The notes under the pieces are model-generated. The model made no database searches. It was not told the origin of the DNA and worked only from the letters and a program-made list of their open reading frames with translations. The translations under genes and the position numbers were made by a program. From an uncultured SAR86 cluster bacterium (GTDB taxonomy: Bacteria; Pseudomonadota; Gammaproteobacteria; Magnimaribacterales; D2472), in assembly GCA_902591665.1 (NCBI GenBank), contig CACJBO010000001.1, positions 263,085-304,590 on the forward strand: 41,506 nt of DNA, given 5' to 3'. This document shows positions 1 to 8,492 of the stretch, piece by piece; positions within the stretch are counted from its first letter, which is position 1; each line of letters begins with the position of its first letter.

Positions 1-86
1 CTATCCATCAAATTCCCATCAAAAAAATTTTCAATGTAAATATAGCCATCTTCCTTAAACCTTTTTGAAAGATTCTCAATATCCAT
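1..86 (-). CDS. PhyH-like (phytanoyl-CoA dioxygenase family) protein, N-terminal fragment
   Basis: Only the first 28 codons lie in the window; the rest continues past base 1. The ATG at 86-84 shares one base with the tatC stop (TAATG), so it is translationally coupled to the tat genes. The visible peptide reads M-D-I-E-N-L-S-K-R-F, then an E-D-G-Y-I-Y-I-E-N-F-F stretch. That is the usual opening of Fe(II)/2-oxoglutarate-dependent PhyH-family oxygenases (helix ending in DGY, then a strand and a phi-E-N-F-F segment). The catalytic HxD...H lies outside the window, so the family call rests on a short match and no substrate can be given. Confidence 0.5.
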   Translation of the reverse strand, partial: MDIENLSKRFKEDGYIYIENFFDGNLMD

Positions 87-790
87 TAAATTTTATCCTT
101 TGAAATTAGCAATCCTAATTCAAAAAGAAGCCACATTGGGATGGCTAAAAATAACTGAGAAAAAACATCTGGCGGTGTTAGAAGCATTCCTAAAATAAAA
201 AATAACACAATTAAGTATGGTCTCGCCTTCTTTAGTTTCTCTTTCTTTGCAATACCAGATCTTATTATTAGGTATGTTGCTACTGGCATCTCAAAAGCAA
301 CTCCAAAAGCAAAAGTAACCTTAAGAACAAAATTTAAATATTGACTTATATCAGTCATAACAACAATTGAATCAGGAGCAGAGTTAATAAAAAAACTAAA
401 GATAATCGGACATACAACGTAATATGCAAAAGCCACACCTGCTATAAATAAAAAAATTGTTGATGTCATTAAGGGAAGAACTAAGCTTTTTTCATTTTTA
501 TAAAGGCCCGGAGACATAAAGAGCCACATCTGATAGAAGAAATAAGGCATGCTCAGTAATAGCGCCACAAATAGAGTTAATTTTATAGGCGCCATAAATG
601 GCGAGCTTACTCCAGTAGCAATCATTGAGCTGCCACTAGGCAAAACAGACATCAGTGGTGATGCCACAAAAGAATATATATCTGAAGCAAATGGCAATCC
701 GATAATGGTAAGAACCCCCATACAAATTAATGTTTTAATCAACCTAGATCTAAGTTCTATTAGATGAGATGAAACTGAGCTGCTATTCAT
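86..790 (-). CDS. tatC: Sec-independent translocase subunit TatC
   Basis: TatC is the six-helix inner-membrane receptor that binds twin-arginine signal peptides and, with TatA and TatB, exports folded proteins. The 234-residue product carries the family hallmarks: H-L-I-E-L-R near the N terminus, an S-P-F block near residue 63, L-Y-K-N-E ending at E100 (equivalent to the signal-peptide-binding Glu103 of E. coli), and M-L-L-T-P-P-D-V-F-S-Q near the C terminus. I chose the ATG at 790; an in-frame TTG at 808 would add six residues. With the ATG the gene overlaps the tatB stop by 8 bases (ATGAATAG), indicating coupling. Confidence 0.96.
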   Translation of the reverse strand: MNSSSVSSHLIELRSRLIKTLICMGVLTIIGLPFASDIYSFVASPLMSVLPSGSSMIATGVSSPFMAPIKLTLFVALLLSMPYFFYQMWLFMSPGLYKNEKSLVLPLMTSTIFLFIAGVAFAYYVVCPIIFSFFINSAPDSIVVMTDISQYLNFVLKVTFAFGVAFEMPVATYLIIRSGIAKKEKLKKARPYLIVLFFILGMLLTPPDVFSQLFLAIPMWLLFELGLLISKDKI

Positions 791-1031
791 CTTTGTTCTT
801 TTGCTCAAAGCCTTCTAATTCTTCCATCCGCATTTCATTAAAAACATCTTTTTTAATATCGTTAGCACCAATATCTTGTTCGAAGTTATTTTTAAATTCA
901 GAAAACTGATTTTGAATTTTTTTATAAAATTTTAAGAGATTCTTGACAAGCTCAGGCAGCCTCTCGGGACCAATAACTAATAATCCTATGATTAGGATAA
1001 TAGCAATTTCTAAAAAACCAATCTGAAGCAA
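783..1031 (-). CDS. tatB: Sec-independent translocase subunit TatB
   Basis: TatB is the single-span partner that forms the TatBC receptor complex. The product is 82 residues: short periplasmic start, hydrophobic helix at about residues 5-21, the conserved G-P-x-R-L-P hinge (I-G-P-E-R-L-P), then an amphipathic helix and an acidic tail. E. coli TatB is about 171 residues, so the C-terminal extension is largely missing. The start is TTG at 1031; it gives M-L-Q-I-G-F, matching the usual M-F-D-I-G-F, and no ATG fits. It begins three bases after the tatA stop. Confidence 0.93.
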   Translation of the reverse strand: MLQIGFLEIAIILIIGLLVIGPERLPELVKNLLKFYKKIQNQFSEFKNNFEQDIGANDIKKDVFNEMRMEELEGFEQKNKDE

Positions 1032-1034
1032 TTG

Positions 1035-1205
1035 TTAATCTTGTTTGTTGTCTTCTTTATCTTCTTCTTTTACAGCCTTTTTAAAGCTTTTTAGGCCCGA
1101 GCCAAGGTCAGATCCCAAAGTCTTTAATTTGCCACTACCAAAAATTAAAAGCACCACAACTAAAATGATTAGAAGTTGCCAAATACTTATTCCACCTAAG
1201 CCCAT
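1035..1205 (-). CDS. tatA: Sec-independent translocase subunit TatA
   Basis: A 56-residue product that forms the Tat pore or patch. It opens [15 protein letters not shown], the standard TatA start, with one transmembrane helix at about residues 6-22. The F-G-x-G-K-L hinge follows ([14 protein letters not shown]), then a short amphipathic helix with F-K-K-A-V-K and a charged tail ending D-N-K-Q-D. The ATG at 1205 is preceded by AGGAG at good spacing, one of the few clear ribosome binding sites in this window. It is first of the tat genes and starts 9 bases after the ubiB stop. Confidence 0.95.
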   Translation of the reverse strand: MGLGGISIWQLLIILVVVLLIFGSGKLKTLGSDLGSGLKSFKKAVKEEDKEDNKQD

Positions 1206-1214
1206 ATAAATCTC

Positions 1215-2696
1215 CTATGTGAGCAATAAAAAAGCACCACACCCTAATATTATACCTATTAGGAAGAAACTTATGATGTATTTTTGTTTTTGCAGATCCA
1301 TCTCCATCTTATGGATTTTTTCCTCATACGATCTTCTATTTTTAGAATAACCTCTAATTTCGTCCAAGGTTTCATATATAAAGCTAGGCATTTCAGAAGC
1401 CTTCATTATTAATTCGTCTTTATTCTCTAAAATATAATCTTTTATTTTTAACGGATTAAATTGTTCTTTAAGCCAATTATCAAGGTATGGCTCAGCCATT
1501 CCCCAAAAATCTAGTTGAGGGTATATTTGGCGACCCATACCTTCAATATGTATAAGAGTTTTTTGAAGTAAAACTAATGATGGCTGAAGCGATAATCCAA
1601 AAGGTCTAGTGCTTTGAAATAGATATAAGAGCAGTTTACCAAATTCAATTTCTGATAAAGGCTTTTCAAATATTGGTTCACAACAAGCTCTGAGAGTATT
1701 TTCAAGTTCTATTTGGTTTGAATTGGGGTTAACCCATTCTGAGCTTATAAATAACTGAGCCAGAGATTTATAATTTTGTTTGATTACAGCTTGAAGCATT
1801 CTTGCAAGAATATATCTTTCATCATTAGAAAGAGAACCGCTTATCGCACAGTCGATTGCTATATATCCTGGCTTTTCAGGATTTTCTTTGGAAACAAATA
1901 TGTTTCCTGGATGCATATCCGCATGAAAAAAGTTATCGCGAAATACTTGGTTAAGAAAAATCATGACACCGTTTTCTGCCAACCTTTTTTTATCTATATT
2001 AAATTTTTCAATGGTCTCAATGTCCGTGCAAGGTATTCCATCGATCTCTTCTAATACCATTACCTTTGAAGTGGTTAAGTCCCAATATACTTCAGGAATA
2101 TATAATTCTTCAGAGCCCGCAAAGTTTTTTCTAGTAAGGTTTGTATTAGCAGCTTCTAGCCTTAAATCTAATTCACGTAAAATCGTATTTTCATAATCTT
2201 TTACTACCTCAATTGGTCTTATTCTATCGCTCTCAGAATATAGATATGTACAAACTTTTGCAGCAGATTTTAAAAGCCTGAGATTTTTCTTAACTTCTTT
2301 TTCAATATTTGGCCTTAAAACTTTTACAACAATTTTTTTACCATCTTTAAGTTTTGCAGAATGAACTTGCGCTAATGATGCAGCAGCCATTGGCGCTTCG
2401 TTGAAATCATCAAACAGCTCATTAATTGAATTGCCTAGTTCTTTTTCTACAATTTTTTTAAGCTCTTTAACTGAAAAAGGCTTGCAGCTATCAGTCAGGC
2501 TTTGAAGTTCTTTTGCAGTGTCTATATCTAGAATATCTGTTCTGGTAGAGAGCAATTGACCAAATTTAATAAAAATTGGCCCTAGCGACTCAAGGTATTT
2601 TGCAGCTTTTTCACCATTAGGATTCATAAAGATTTTGAACCTAATGCCTAAAGTTAACATCTTTAAGCCTTGAAAAATTATTATTAAGAAATTCAT
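1215..2696 (-). CDS. ubiB: Ubiquinone biosynthesis atypical kinase/ATPase UbiB
   Basis: UbiB belongs to the ABC1/ADCK (COQ8-like) family, membrane-bound atypical kinases/ATPases needed for ubiquinone synthesis. Visible in the 493 residues: the KxGQ motif (K44-F-G46-Q47), the alanine-rich loop at 104-107 that replaces the usual glycine-rich loop, the nucleotide-binding lysine K125, the catalytic H-A-D-M-H-P-G-N block (D260, N265), and D282 in I-D-C-A where many kinases have DFG. One C-terminal transmembrane helix lies at about 472-492; E. coli UbiB (546 residues) has two. The ATG overlaps the ubiJ stop (ATGA). Confidence 0.96.
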   Translation of the reverse strand: MNFLIIIFQGLKMLTLGIRFKIFMNPNGEKAAKYLESLGPIFIKFGQLLSTRTDILDIDTAKELQSLTDSCKPFSVKELKKIVEKELGNSINELFDDFNEAPMAAASLAQVHSAKLKDGKKIVVKVLRPNIEKEVKKNLRLLKSAAKVCTYLYSESDRIRPIEVVKDYENTILRELDLRLEAANTNLTRKNFAGSEELYIPEVYWDLTTSKVMVLEEIDGIPCTDIETIEKFNIDKKRLAENGVMIFLNQVFRDNFFHADMHPGNIFVSKENPEKPGYIAIDCAISGSLSNDERYILARMLQAVIKQNYKSLAQLFISSEWVNPNSNQIELENTLRACCEPIFEKPLSEIEFGKLLLYLFQSTRPFGLSLQPSLVLLQKTLIHIEGMGRQIYPQLDFWGMAEPYLDNWLKEQFNPLKIKDYILENKDELIMKASEMPSFIYETLDEIRGYSKNRRSYEEKIHKMEMDLQKQKYIISFFLIGIILGCGAFLLLT

Positions 2697-3190
2697 AAAT
2701 TATTAATAGCCTCAAGTCTATCAAGTCTTATAGACAGATCTCTCAATTTAGACTGAAGCTCATTTTTTTTATTATACTGGTTTGTCGTAAATAATTTTTC
2801 TTTTGTAATATAGGCTAAAACAGCAGGCACATTTCCAAAATATTTATCTATTAAAAATACAATATCAATATCAGATTTTAAGATTGCATTAATCATTAAA
2901 ATTGCTTTTTCATTATCACCGTAGATAATTTCTTTTTTAATTTTTTTGGAAAGAATTAAATCAAGCACTTCTTTGATTGAAGATCGTATTTCAAAATCTA
3001 TATGCGAAGTTTTTTCAAAAGAAATATTCTTACTGTTTTTGTCTAGGCTAAAGTAAATATTTTTGTGACCCTTTAAGGATAAAAGGAAACTTATTGGATA
3101 AATTTGTATCAGCTTATCTCGAGCAACCGGAGAGGCGTTTTCAATGTCATTTATGATGTTATTTATTATTTTTAACAAGTTATTCGTCAT
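2693..3190 (-). CDS. ubiJ: Ubiquinone biosynthesis accessory factor UbiJ
   Basis: UbiJ is a lipid-binding SCP2-like protein that scaffolds the ubiquinone biosynthesis complex. The sequence is divergent and the call rests partly on position: between ubiE and ubiB, exactly as in E. coli. Supporting features are an SCP2-like alpha/beta body of about 130 residues and a terminal coiled coil (L-x-x-L-S-I-R-L-D-R-L-E) resembling the UbiJ C terminus. I take the ATG at 3190 (165 residues); an ATG at 3199 and a TTG at 3211 are also in frame, and none has a clear Shine-Dalgarno sequence. It overlaps the ubiE end by 11 bases. Confidence 0.82.
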   Translation of the reverse strand: MTNNLLKIINNIINDIENASPVARDKLIQIYPISFLLSLKGHKNIYFSLDKNSKNISFEKTSHIDFEIRSSIKEVLDLILSKKIKKEIIYGDNEKAILMINAILKSDIDIVFLIDKYFGNVPAVLAYITKEKLFTTNQYNKKNELQSKLRDLSIRLDRLEAINNL

Positions 3191-3920
3191 ATGCCACATG
3201 TATCGAAACAATGCCGTTAAGGAGATTATAAAATTTACAATTACTGAAACCGGCTTCTATTATCATTGATTTTAATGTTTCTTGATCAGGATGCATGCGA
3301 ATAGATTCGGCAAGGTATTGATAGCTATCAGAGTCATTTGCAAGCATAGAACCAAGCTTGGGAAGTACATTGAATGAATACCAGTCATAGATTTTAGAAA
3401 AAATAGGATTTAAAGGTTTAGAAAACTCTAGAACAAGCAGCCTGCCATCTTTTTTAAGACATCTTCTCATTTCTTTGAGGCCCTTTTCTTTATTTGTAAA
3501 ATTTCTCAAACCAAATCCAATTGTGATTACATCAAAAGCATCATCATCAAATGGGATTTCTTCTCCACTGAGTTGACAGAAATGACAATTAGCATAAAAG
3601 CTTTCATTAATTGCTCTATCTCTCCCCTCTGAGAGCATGTCCATGTTGATATCTGTCATGTATATCTCAGTATTGGGAAAGTCTTTGGAAATTAGTTTTG
3701 CAATGTCCCCAGTTCCACTTGCTATATCTAGAACACTGTCTTTATCTGAAATAGCGGCGAGCTCAACTAGAATCATTTTCCACAGTCTATGCATGCCAAA
3801 TGACATAGCATCATTCATGATGTCGTAGTTTTCTGCAACAGAAGAAAAAACCCCTCCAACATGGGAGCTTTTATCTTTTTCGTCTACCTCTTTGTAACCA
3901 AAATGAGTTTTTTTATTCAT
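3180..3920 (-). CDS. ubiE: Demethylmenaquinone/2-methoxy-6-polyprenylbenzoquinol C-methyltransferase UbiE
   Basis: A class I S-adenosylmethionine methyltransferase that makes the ring C-methylation in ubiquinone (and, where present, menaquinone) synthesis. The 246-residue length is normal for the family. Seen: the N-terminal V-F-S-S-V-A-x-x-Y-D-x-M-N-D signature at about 24-37, SAM motif I at 63-73 (V-L-D-I-A-S-G-T-G-D-I), the acidic residue after strand 2 (T-D-I-N), and the G-L-R-N-F motif. The start ATG overlaps the rsgA stop by 8 bases (ATGAATAA), so rsgA leads the run. Confidence 0.97.
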   Translation of the reverse strand: MNKKTHFGYKEVDEKDKSSHVGGVFSSVAENYDIMNDAMSFGMHRLWKMILVELAAISDKDSVLDIASGTGDIAKLISKDFPNTEIYMTDINMDMLSEGRDRAINESFYANCHFCQLSGEEIPFDDDAFDVITIGFGLRNFTNKEKGLKEMRRCLKKDGRLLVLEFSKPLNPIFSKIYDWYSFNVLPKLGSMLANDSDSYQYLAESIRMHPDQETLKSMIIEAGFSNCKFYNLLNGIVSIHVAYDE

Positions 3921-4785
3921 CGTTAAGCACGCTATCTCTAAACTTAATGAAATTATTGTATCTACTTTGACTTATTTCACCATCATTAAGTTTTTTTATG
4001 ACATTACAACCTTTATTGTTTATATGATTGCAGTCATTAAACTCACATTCTTTTGAAGATGCATATATTTCTTTAAAACCAGCAATAATTTGATTTGTTT
4101 TCCATCCAGATATTGGGAGGTCTCTAACTCCTGGAGAATCAATAATTTGAGTGCTTGCATTAACCTGGTATAGCGTTGAGATAGATGTTGTATGCACCCC
4201 TTGGTTGTTTGAGAGCGTGTTTGTTTTGATCTCCTTGCCTGTAATTAATGAAGTAAGAGTTGATTTTCCTGCACCAGAGTTACCAACAAATAGAGCACAT
4301 TTATATTTCAAATAGTTTTGAAGGAGATCTATGTTTGTATTTTCTTTTGCAGAAATACTAAAGGTTTGAATATCAAGGCTTTTATATAGATTTATTTGCT
4401 TCAAATAAGCATCATCATGATCAAGATCTGATTTATTACATATAACAAAAGGCTCAATACCTGATAATAATGAAGTTAATATCCACTTATCAATAAATTC
4501 AGCAGTAGTTTTGGGTTTTGGTGTTACCAATATGCCTACATGACTAAGGTTGGCAGCTATATTTTTGTATTTAATTCCATCCTTTTTTTGCAAAAGCGAT
4601 TTCCTATTTTTTCTAGATAAAATTACTCCCTTAGTCTCTTTGCTATCTTGTAATATTTCAATTTCAACCACATCTCCAACAATAATGTCTTTTATTCCAA
4701 TACATGGGATGTCTTTTTTGTTTGTACGAACCAAACAGCTATTTGAGTAAAATTCTATTACTAAACCAGTTTGAACTTTTTGCAT
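3913..4785 (-). CDS. rsgA: Ribosome small-subunit biogenesis GTPase RsgA
   Basis: RsgA (YjeQ) is a circularly permuted GTPase acting in late 30S maturation. In the 290-residue product the motifs appear in permuted order after an OB-fold: G4 N-K-S-D at 117-120, G5 S-A-K at 145-147, the P-loop G-N-S-G-A-G-K-S at 168-175, and G3 D-S-P-G at 216-219. A zinc knuckle follows (C247, C252, H254, C260). I chose the ATG at 4785; an upstream in-frame GTG at 4803 would add six residues but has no ribosome binding site. It is divergent from orn across 41 bases; in E. coli rsgA and orn are also neighbours in opposite orientation. Confidence 0.96.
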   Translation of the reverse strand: MQKVQTGLVIEFYSNSCLVRTNKKDIPCIGIKDIIVGDVVEIEILQDSKETKGVILSRKNRKSLLQKKDGIKYKNIAANLSHVGILVTPKPKTTAEFIDKWILTSLLSGIEPFVICNKSDLDHDDAYLKQINLYKSLDIQTFSISAKENTNIDLLQNYLKYKCALFVGNSGAGKSTLTSLITGKEIKTNTLSNNQGVHTTSISTLYQVNASTQIIDSPGVRDLPISGWKTNQIIAGFKEIYASSKECEFNDCNHINNKGCNVIKKLNDGEISQSRYNNFIKFRDSVLNDE

Positions 4786-4826
4786 AATAAGCACAAAATA
4801 CACTAAAGGAAGAAATATAAAAAGTT

Positions 4827-5378
4827 ATGAAGAGCTTACAATCAAAAGATAATTTAGTCTGGCTTGACCTAGAGATGACCGGTCTTGATCCTGAAAAAGA
4901 AAGAATCATAGAAATTGCTACATTAATTACAGACTCTCAACTTAATATTTTAGCTGAGGGACCAAATTTGATAATAACCCAACAAACCTCTTTGCTAGAT
5001 CAAATGGACGAATGGAATCAAAACCAGCATGGATCATCAGGTTTGATAGACGCTGTAAAGAAAAGCTCTGTTACTGAACAGATGGCTGAAATAGAGACAT
5101 TAGACTTTGTTTCAAAATACGTTGGCCCAAATCAATCACCTATGTGCGGAAATACAGTTTCGCACGATAGAAGATTTTTAGCTAAATATATGCCCAGACT
5201 AGAATCTTATTTTAATTACAGGCATATAGATGTATCTTCTTTTAAAGAAGCCGCAGTTAGGTGGATGAATGAGGCTCAAGTATATGAGAAGGAGGGTTCT
5301 CATAGAGCTATGGGAGATATTAAAGAGTCTGTTGCAGAATTGAAATTTTATAAAAATCTTTTTTTACCAGAGGGCTAA
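4827..5378 (+). CDS. orn: Oligoribonuclease
   Basis: Orn degrades di- to pentaribonucleotides left by other RNases, including pGpG from cyclic-di-GMP turnover. The 183-residue protein is a DEDDh exonuclease: D14 and E16 in W-L-D-L-E-M-T-G-L, D114 in the S-H-D-R-R-F segment, and H159 with D164 in S-H-R-A-M-G-D-I. Length and motifs match the family closely. The ATG at 4827 follows a purine-rich stretch (AAAGGAAG) somewhat far upstream. Its stop codon abuts the stop of the convergent DUF1820 gene with no base between. Confidence 0.97.
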   Translation: MKSLQSKDNLVWLDLEMTGLDPEKERIIEIATLITDSQLNILAEGPNLIITQQTSLLDQMDEWNQNQHGSSGLIDAVKKSSVTEQMAEIETLDFVSKYVGPNQSPMCGNTVSHDRRFLAKYMPRLESYFNYRHIDVSSFKEAAVRWMNEAQVYEKEGSHRAMGDIKESVAELKFYKNLFLPEG

Positions 5379-5705
5379 TTAATCTTTTTTATTTAAAGGT
5401 TGAATGTTTAATGGAAAGGGACTTACCTGTCCTTTGTTTTCTTTGATCTTTGCTTCTCCAGTCTCTTTTACTTCATCTATTCTTATAATTGCATTCATAG
5501 GAATATAACTTCTTTGAACATCTGAAAATTCATTTTTGAGTTTTTCTGATGATGGGTCTACAACTAGTTGTTTGTCTTTATTGAATATATAATTCTCAAC
5601 CTCAATGAAACCGTACATATCGCTTTGAAAAATTTGTTTTGCAAAAACTTCATATACTTCTCCAAGTTGCATGAAAATTATCTTGTAAACACTCTTAGAT
5701 TTCAT
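5379..5705 (-). CDS. DUF1820 family protein
   Basis: A 108-residue soluble protein without signal peptide or membrane helix. It resembles the DUF1820 family: K-I-I-F followed by an E-V-Y-E-V-F-A-K-Q segment, S-D-M-Y-G-F-I-E-V-E-N, V-V-D-P-S-S-E-K-L-K, and Y-I-P-M-N-A-I-I-R-I-D-E-V near residue 74. In several gammaproteobacteria a DUF1820 gene sits beside miaB, as here; no function is established to my knowledge. The start is only 13 bases from the miaB start on the other strand, so its promoter must lie inside miaB. Confidence 0.85.
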   Translation of the reverse strand: MKSKSVYKIIFMQLGEVYEVFAKQIFQSDMYGFIEVENYIFNKDKQLVVDPSSEKLKNEFSDVQRSYIPMNAIIRIDEVKETGEAKIKENKGQVSPFPLNIQPLNKKD

Positions 5706-5718
5706 AATACTTAATTAT

Positions 5719-7059
5719 ATGGGTACGAAACTTTATATTAAAACCTATGGCTGTCAAATGAACGAATACGATTCGGACAAAACCGTAGATATTTTAAAAG
5801 AAAAAAAAGGAGTAGAACTAACAAATGATGTTAAAGACGCAGACATCATTCTACTGAACACATGCTCTATAAGAGATAAGGCTGAATCAAAAGTTTATTC
5901 AGAACTTGGAAGGCTCAATAAACTTAAAGAGAAAAATCCAAACTTAAAAATAGGTGTTGGTGGATGTGTTGCAACTCAAGAAGGCAGCAATATAAAAAAA
6001 CGTGCTCCTTATGTTGATCTTATATATGGCCCTCAAACCCTTCATAGGGTCTCTGATTTGCTGGACGTTGACCCTAACAAGGGCATCAAAGCAATTGATA
6101 TAACTTTTCCAATTGAAGAAAAATTTGATTCTTTGCCAAAACCAACTACAGGTGGCCCCTCAAGCTATGTTGCTATTATGGAGGGCTGTTCAAAATATTG
6201 CTCTTTTTGCGTTGTTCCCTACACCAGAGGTGATGAGGTTAGTAGAAAACCTGAGCAAATTTTTGATGAGGTTGCTCGTCTTGCTGAGCAAGGAGTAAGT
6301 GAAATTACATTTTTAGGACAAAATGTAAATTCATACAAAATGCCATATAAGGATAGAATTTTAAGGTTGTCAGACCTCATAGAGATTACAAGTCACATTG
6401 ATGGTATCGAAAGAATTAGGTATACAACTTCTCATCCATTAGATATGACAGATGATTTAATTGAGGCATATCAATATATACCACAATTGGTGAGCCAGCT
6501 TCACTTACCGGTACAATCAGGATCAAATAAAATTCTAGAGAAGATGAAAAGAAATTACACAATAGATATTTTCCATGATGCAGTTCAAAGAATTAAATCT
6601 TTCAGACCAGATTTGAGGGTTTCATCTGATTTTATTGTAGGATTTCCTGGTGAATCTCATGATGATTTTATGGAGACCATGGATTTGGTTAATGAGATAG
6701 AATTTGATTCTTCTTTTAGTTTTATTTATTCCAAGAGACCTGGAACTCCTGCCTCTAAATTAGAGGATATGACCCCATTAGAGGAAAAGAAAGAACGCCT
6801 TAAAACACTTCAAGATAGGCTGAATCATTTTCATAGAAATCATAGCAAATGTATGGTTGGTAGTATTCAAAGATGCCTTGTAACGGGCATTGCAAAAAAA
6901 AGATCAGATCAACTCCAGGCAAGAACAGAATGTAATAGAGTTGTAAATTTTGATCTTGAAAATATAGGTTTTATAGGAAAACTAGTAGACATAGAGATTA
7001 CAGAGGCATTATCCTATTCTTTATTAGGCACTTTGCATAATCCAAGAGGTAAAATTTAA
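5719..7059 (+). CDS. miaB: tRNA-2-methylthio-N6-dimethylallyladenosine synthase MiaB
   Basis: MiaB is a radical-SAM methylthiotransferase that converts i6A37 to ms2i6A37 in tRNAs reading UNN codons. The 446 residues show the N-terminal UPF0004 domain with cluster cysteines C12, C49 and C83, the radical-SAM CxxxCxxC at C157, C161 and C164, and a C-terminal TRAM domain from about residue 375. Length is typical. It leads the plus-strand run miaB-ybeZ-ybeY-ybeX-lnt, the same order as in E. coli. No Shine-Dalgarno sequence fits in the 13 bases before the ATG. Confidence 0.97.
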   Translation: MGTKLYIKTYGCQMNEYDSDKTVDILKEKKGVELTNDVKDADIILLNTCSIRDKAESKVYSELGRLNKLKEKNPNLKIGVGGCVATQEGSNIKKRAPYVDLIYGPQTLHRVSDLLDVDPNKGIKAIDITFPIEEKFDSLPKPTTGGPSSYVAIMEGCSKYCSFCVVPYTRGDEVSRKPEQIFDEVARLAEQGVSEITFLGQNVNSYKMPYKDRILRLSDLIEITSHIDGIERIRYTTSHPLDMTDDLIEAYQYIPQLVSQLHLPVQSGSNKILEKMKRNYTIDIFHDAVQRIKSFRPDLRVSSDFIVGFPGESHDDFMETMDLVNEIEFDSSFSFIYSKRPGTPASKLEDMTPLEEKKERLKTLQDRLNHFHRNHSKCMVGSIQRCLVTGIAKKRSDQLQARTECNRVVNFDLENIGFIGKLVDIEITEALSYSLLGTLHNPRGKI

Positions 7060-7065
7060 AAATTA

Positions 7066-8049
7066 ATGCAAGAAACTCAAACCGCTTTAAGAAACATCTC
7101 TTTAAAACCATCTAATGCAGAAAGAATAGCCCTATTTGTTGGAGAGCTTAATGGTAATTTAAAGCTTATAGAAAAAAGTTTTTCAGTAAAAATTTTTCAT
7201 AAGGGCGATGAGGTAAAAATAACTGGTAACGAAAAAGATATTAAACACGCGTCTGATGCAATTTTGGATTTATATAATCTAACAAAGAAAAATATTGAAA
7301 TTAGCAAAGAAGCCGTCCACTTAACAATTCAATCACATCTAAATTTAAGCCTATCAAAAAAACCTGAGGTTATTGATACAGATATTCAAATAAGAACACC
7401 AAAAAAGATTGTCAGGCCAAGAGGAGGTAATCAGCAGAGCTATATAAAAAATATAAATAAATATGAGATTAATTTTGGCATTGGCGATGCTGGAACTGGT
7501 AAAACTTATATAGCTGTAGCAGCAGCTATAGAGGCTCTTCTTAGTGATAAAGTTCAGCGCATAGTATTAATTAGACCAGCTGTAGAAGCTGGTGAGAAAC
7601 TTGGTTTTTTACCTGGTGATCTCTCACAAAAAGTTGACCCTTATCTAAGGCCTCTATATGACGGGTTGTATGAGATGTTAGGCATTGAAAAAACAACTAA
7701 GTTAATTGAAAAAGAAGTAATAGAAGTTGCTCCTCTTGCTTATCTTAGAGGACGAACACTTAATAATTCTTTTATCATCATGGATGAAAGTCAAAATACA
7801 ACTGTTGAGCAAATGAAGATGGTTCTAACAAGAATAGGCTTTGGTTCTCAAGCAGTTATTAATGGTGACTTAACTCAAATTGATCTACCTAAACACATTA
7901 CTTCAGGCCTTGATCATGTTATTCATGTTTTGAAGGAAACAGATGGTATTGGTATTACTCGATTTTCTTCAAATGATGTGGTGAGACACCCTCTTGTCAG
8001 AAAAATAATTGATGCATATAAAAAATTTGAATTAAATATAAATAAGTGA
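7066..8049 (+). CDS. ybeZ: PhoH-like ATPase YbeZ
   Basis: A 327-residue PhoH-family ATPase. It has an N-terminal KH-like region (about 20-95), a P-loop G-D-A-G-T-G-K-T at 140-147, and a Walker B site I-I-M-D-E-S-Q-N with D240-E241. In E. coli YbeZ interacts with the RNase YbeY and is implicated in rRNA processing and RNA handling; helicase-like activity is suggested for the family. It starts six bases after miaB and its stop overlaps the GTG start of ybeY by four bases (GTGA), supporting one operon and a shared job. Confidence 0.95.
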   Translation: MQETQTALRNISLKPSNAERIALFVGELNGNLKLIEKSFSVKIFHKGDEVKITGNEKDIKHASDAILDLYNLTKKNIEISKEAVHLTIQSHLNLSLSKKPEVIDTDIQIRTPKKIVRPRGGNQQSYIKNINKYEINFGIGDAGTGKTYIAVAAAIEALLSDKVQRIVLIRPAVEAGEKLGFLPGDLSQKVDPYLRPLYDGLYEMLGIEKTTKLIEKEVIEVAPLAYLRGRTLNNSFIIMDESQNTTVEQMKMVLTRIGFGSQAVINGDLTQIDLPKHITSGLDHVIHVLKETDGIGITRFSSNDVVRHPLVRKIIDAYKKFELNINK

Positions 8050-8492
8050 GCTTAATAATTTCTCTAGATGAGGGCATTGGTATTGAAAAGCCCCTCAATA
8101 ATAAATTAAATAAGATTGTGTCTACAATTCTTGACGAAGAGAAAATGTCTGATTGCGTTATAAATCTTCGCTTATTGAATGATAAGGAAATGAAAAAATT
8201 AAATATGCAATTTCGTCAAAAAGATAAAACTACAAATGTATTATCTTTTCCAAATGATGATATTTCAGTAAAACAAACAAAAAATATCGGCGATATTGCA
8301 ATCAGTGTTGAATATGTCAAAGAGGAAGCTAAAAAAGAAGGAAAAACTTTTGATGATCATATTATTCACATGTTGGCCCATGGTGTATATCATATACTTG
8401 GATATGATCATGAAAATAATGAAAATGCTGTGATCATGGAAAACAAAGAAATACAAACTTTAAAAAAAATAAATATTAGTAATCCATATTAA
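8046..8492 (+). CDS. ybeY: Endoribonuclease YbeY (rRNA maturation)
   Basis: YbeY is a zinc-dependent single-strand endoribonuclease needed for 16S rRNA 3'-end maturation and ribosome quality control. The 148-residue product has the UPF0054 metal motif H-x3-H-x5-H (H112, H116, H122 in A-H-G-V-Y-H-I-L-G-Y-D-H), the conserved arginine R42, and the K-T-T-N-V-L-S-F-P segment. The GTG start overlaps the ybeZ stop. The ybeX gene begins on the base right after its stop, so translation of the three genes is tightly linked. Confidence 0.96.
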   Translation: MSLIISLDEGIGIEKPLNNKLNKIVSTILDEEKMSDCVINLRLLNDKEMKKLNMQFRQKDKTTNVLSFPNDDISVKQTKNIGDIAISVEYVKEEAKKEGKTFDDHIIHMLAHGVYHILGYDHENNENAVIMENKEIQTLKKINISNPY

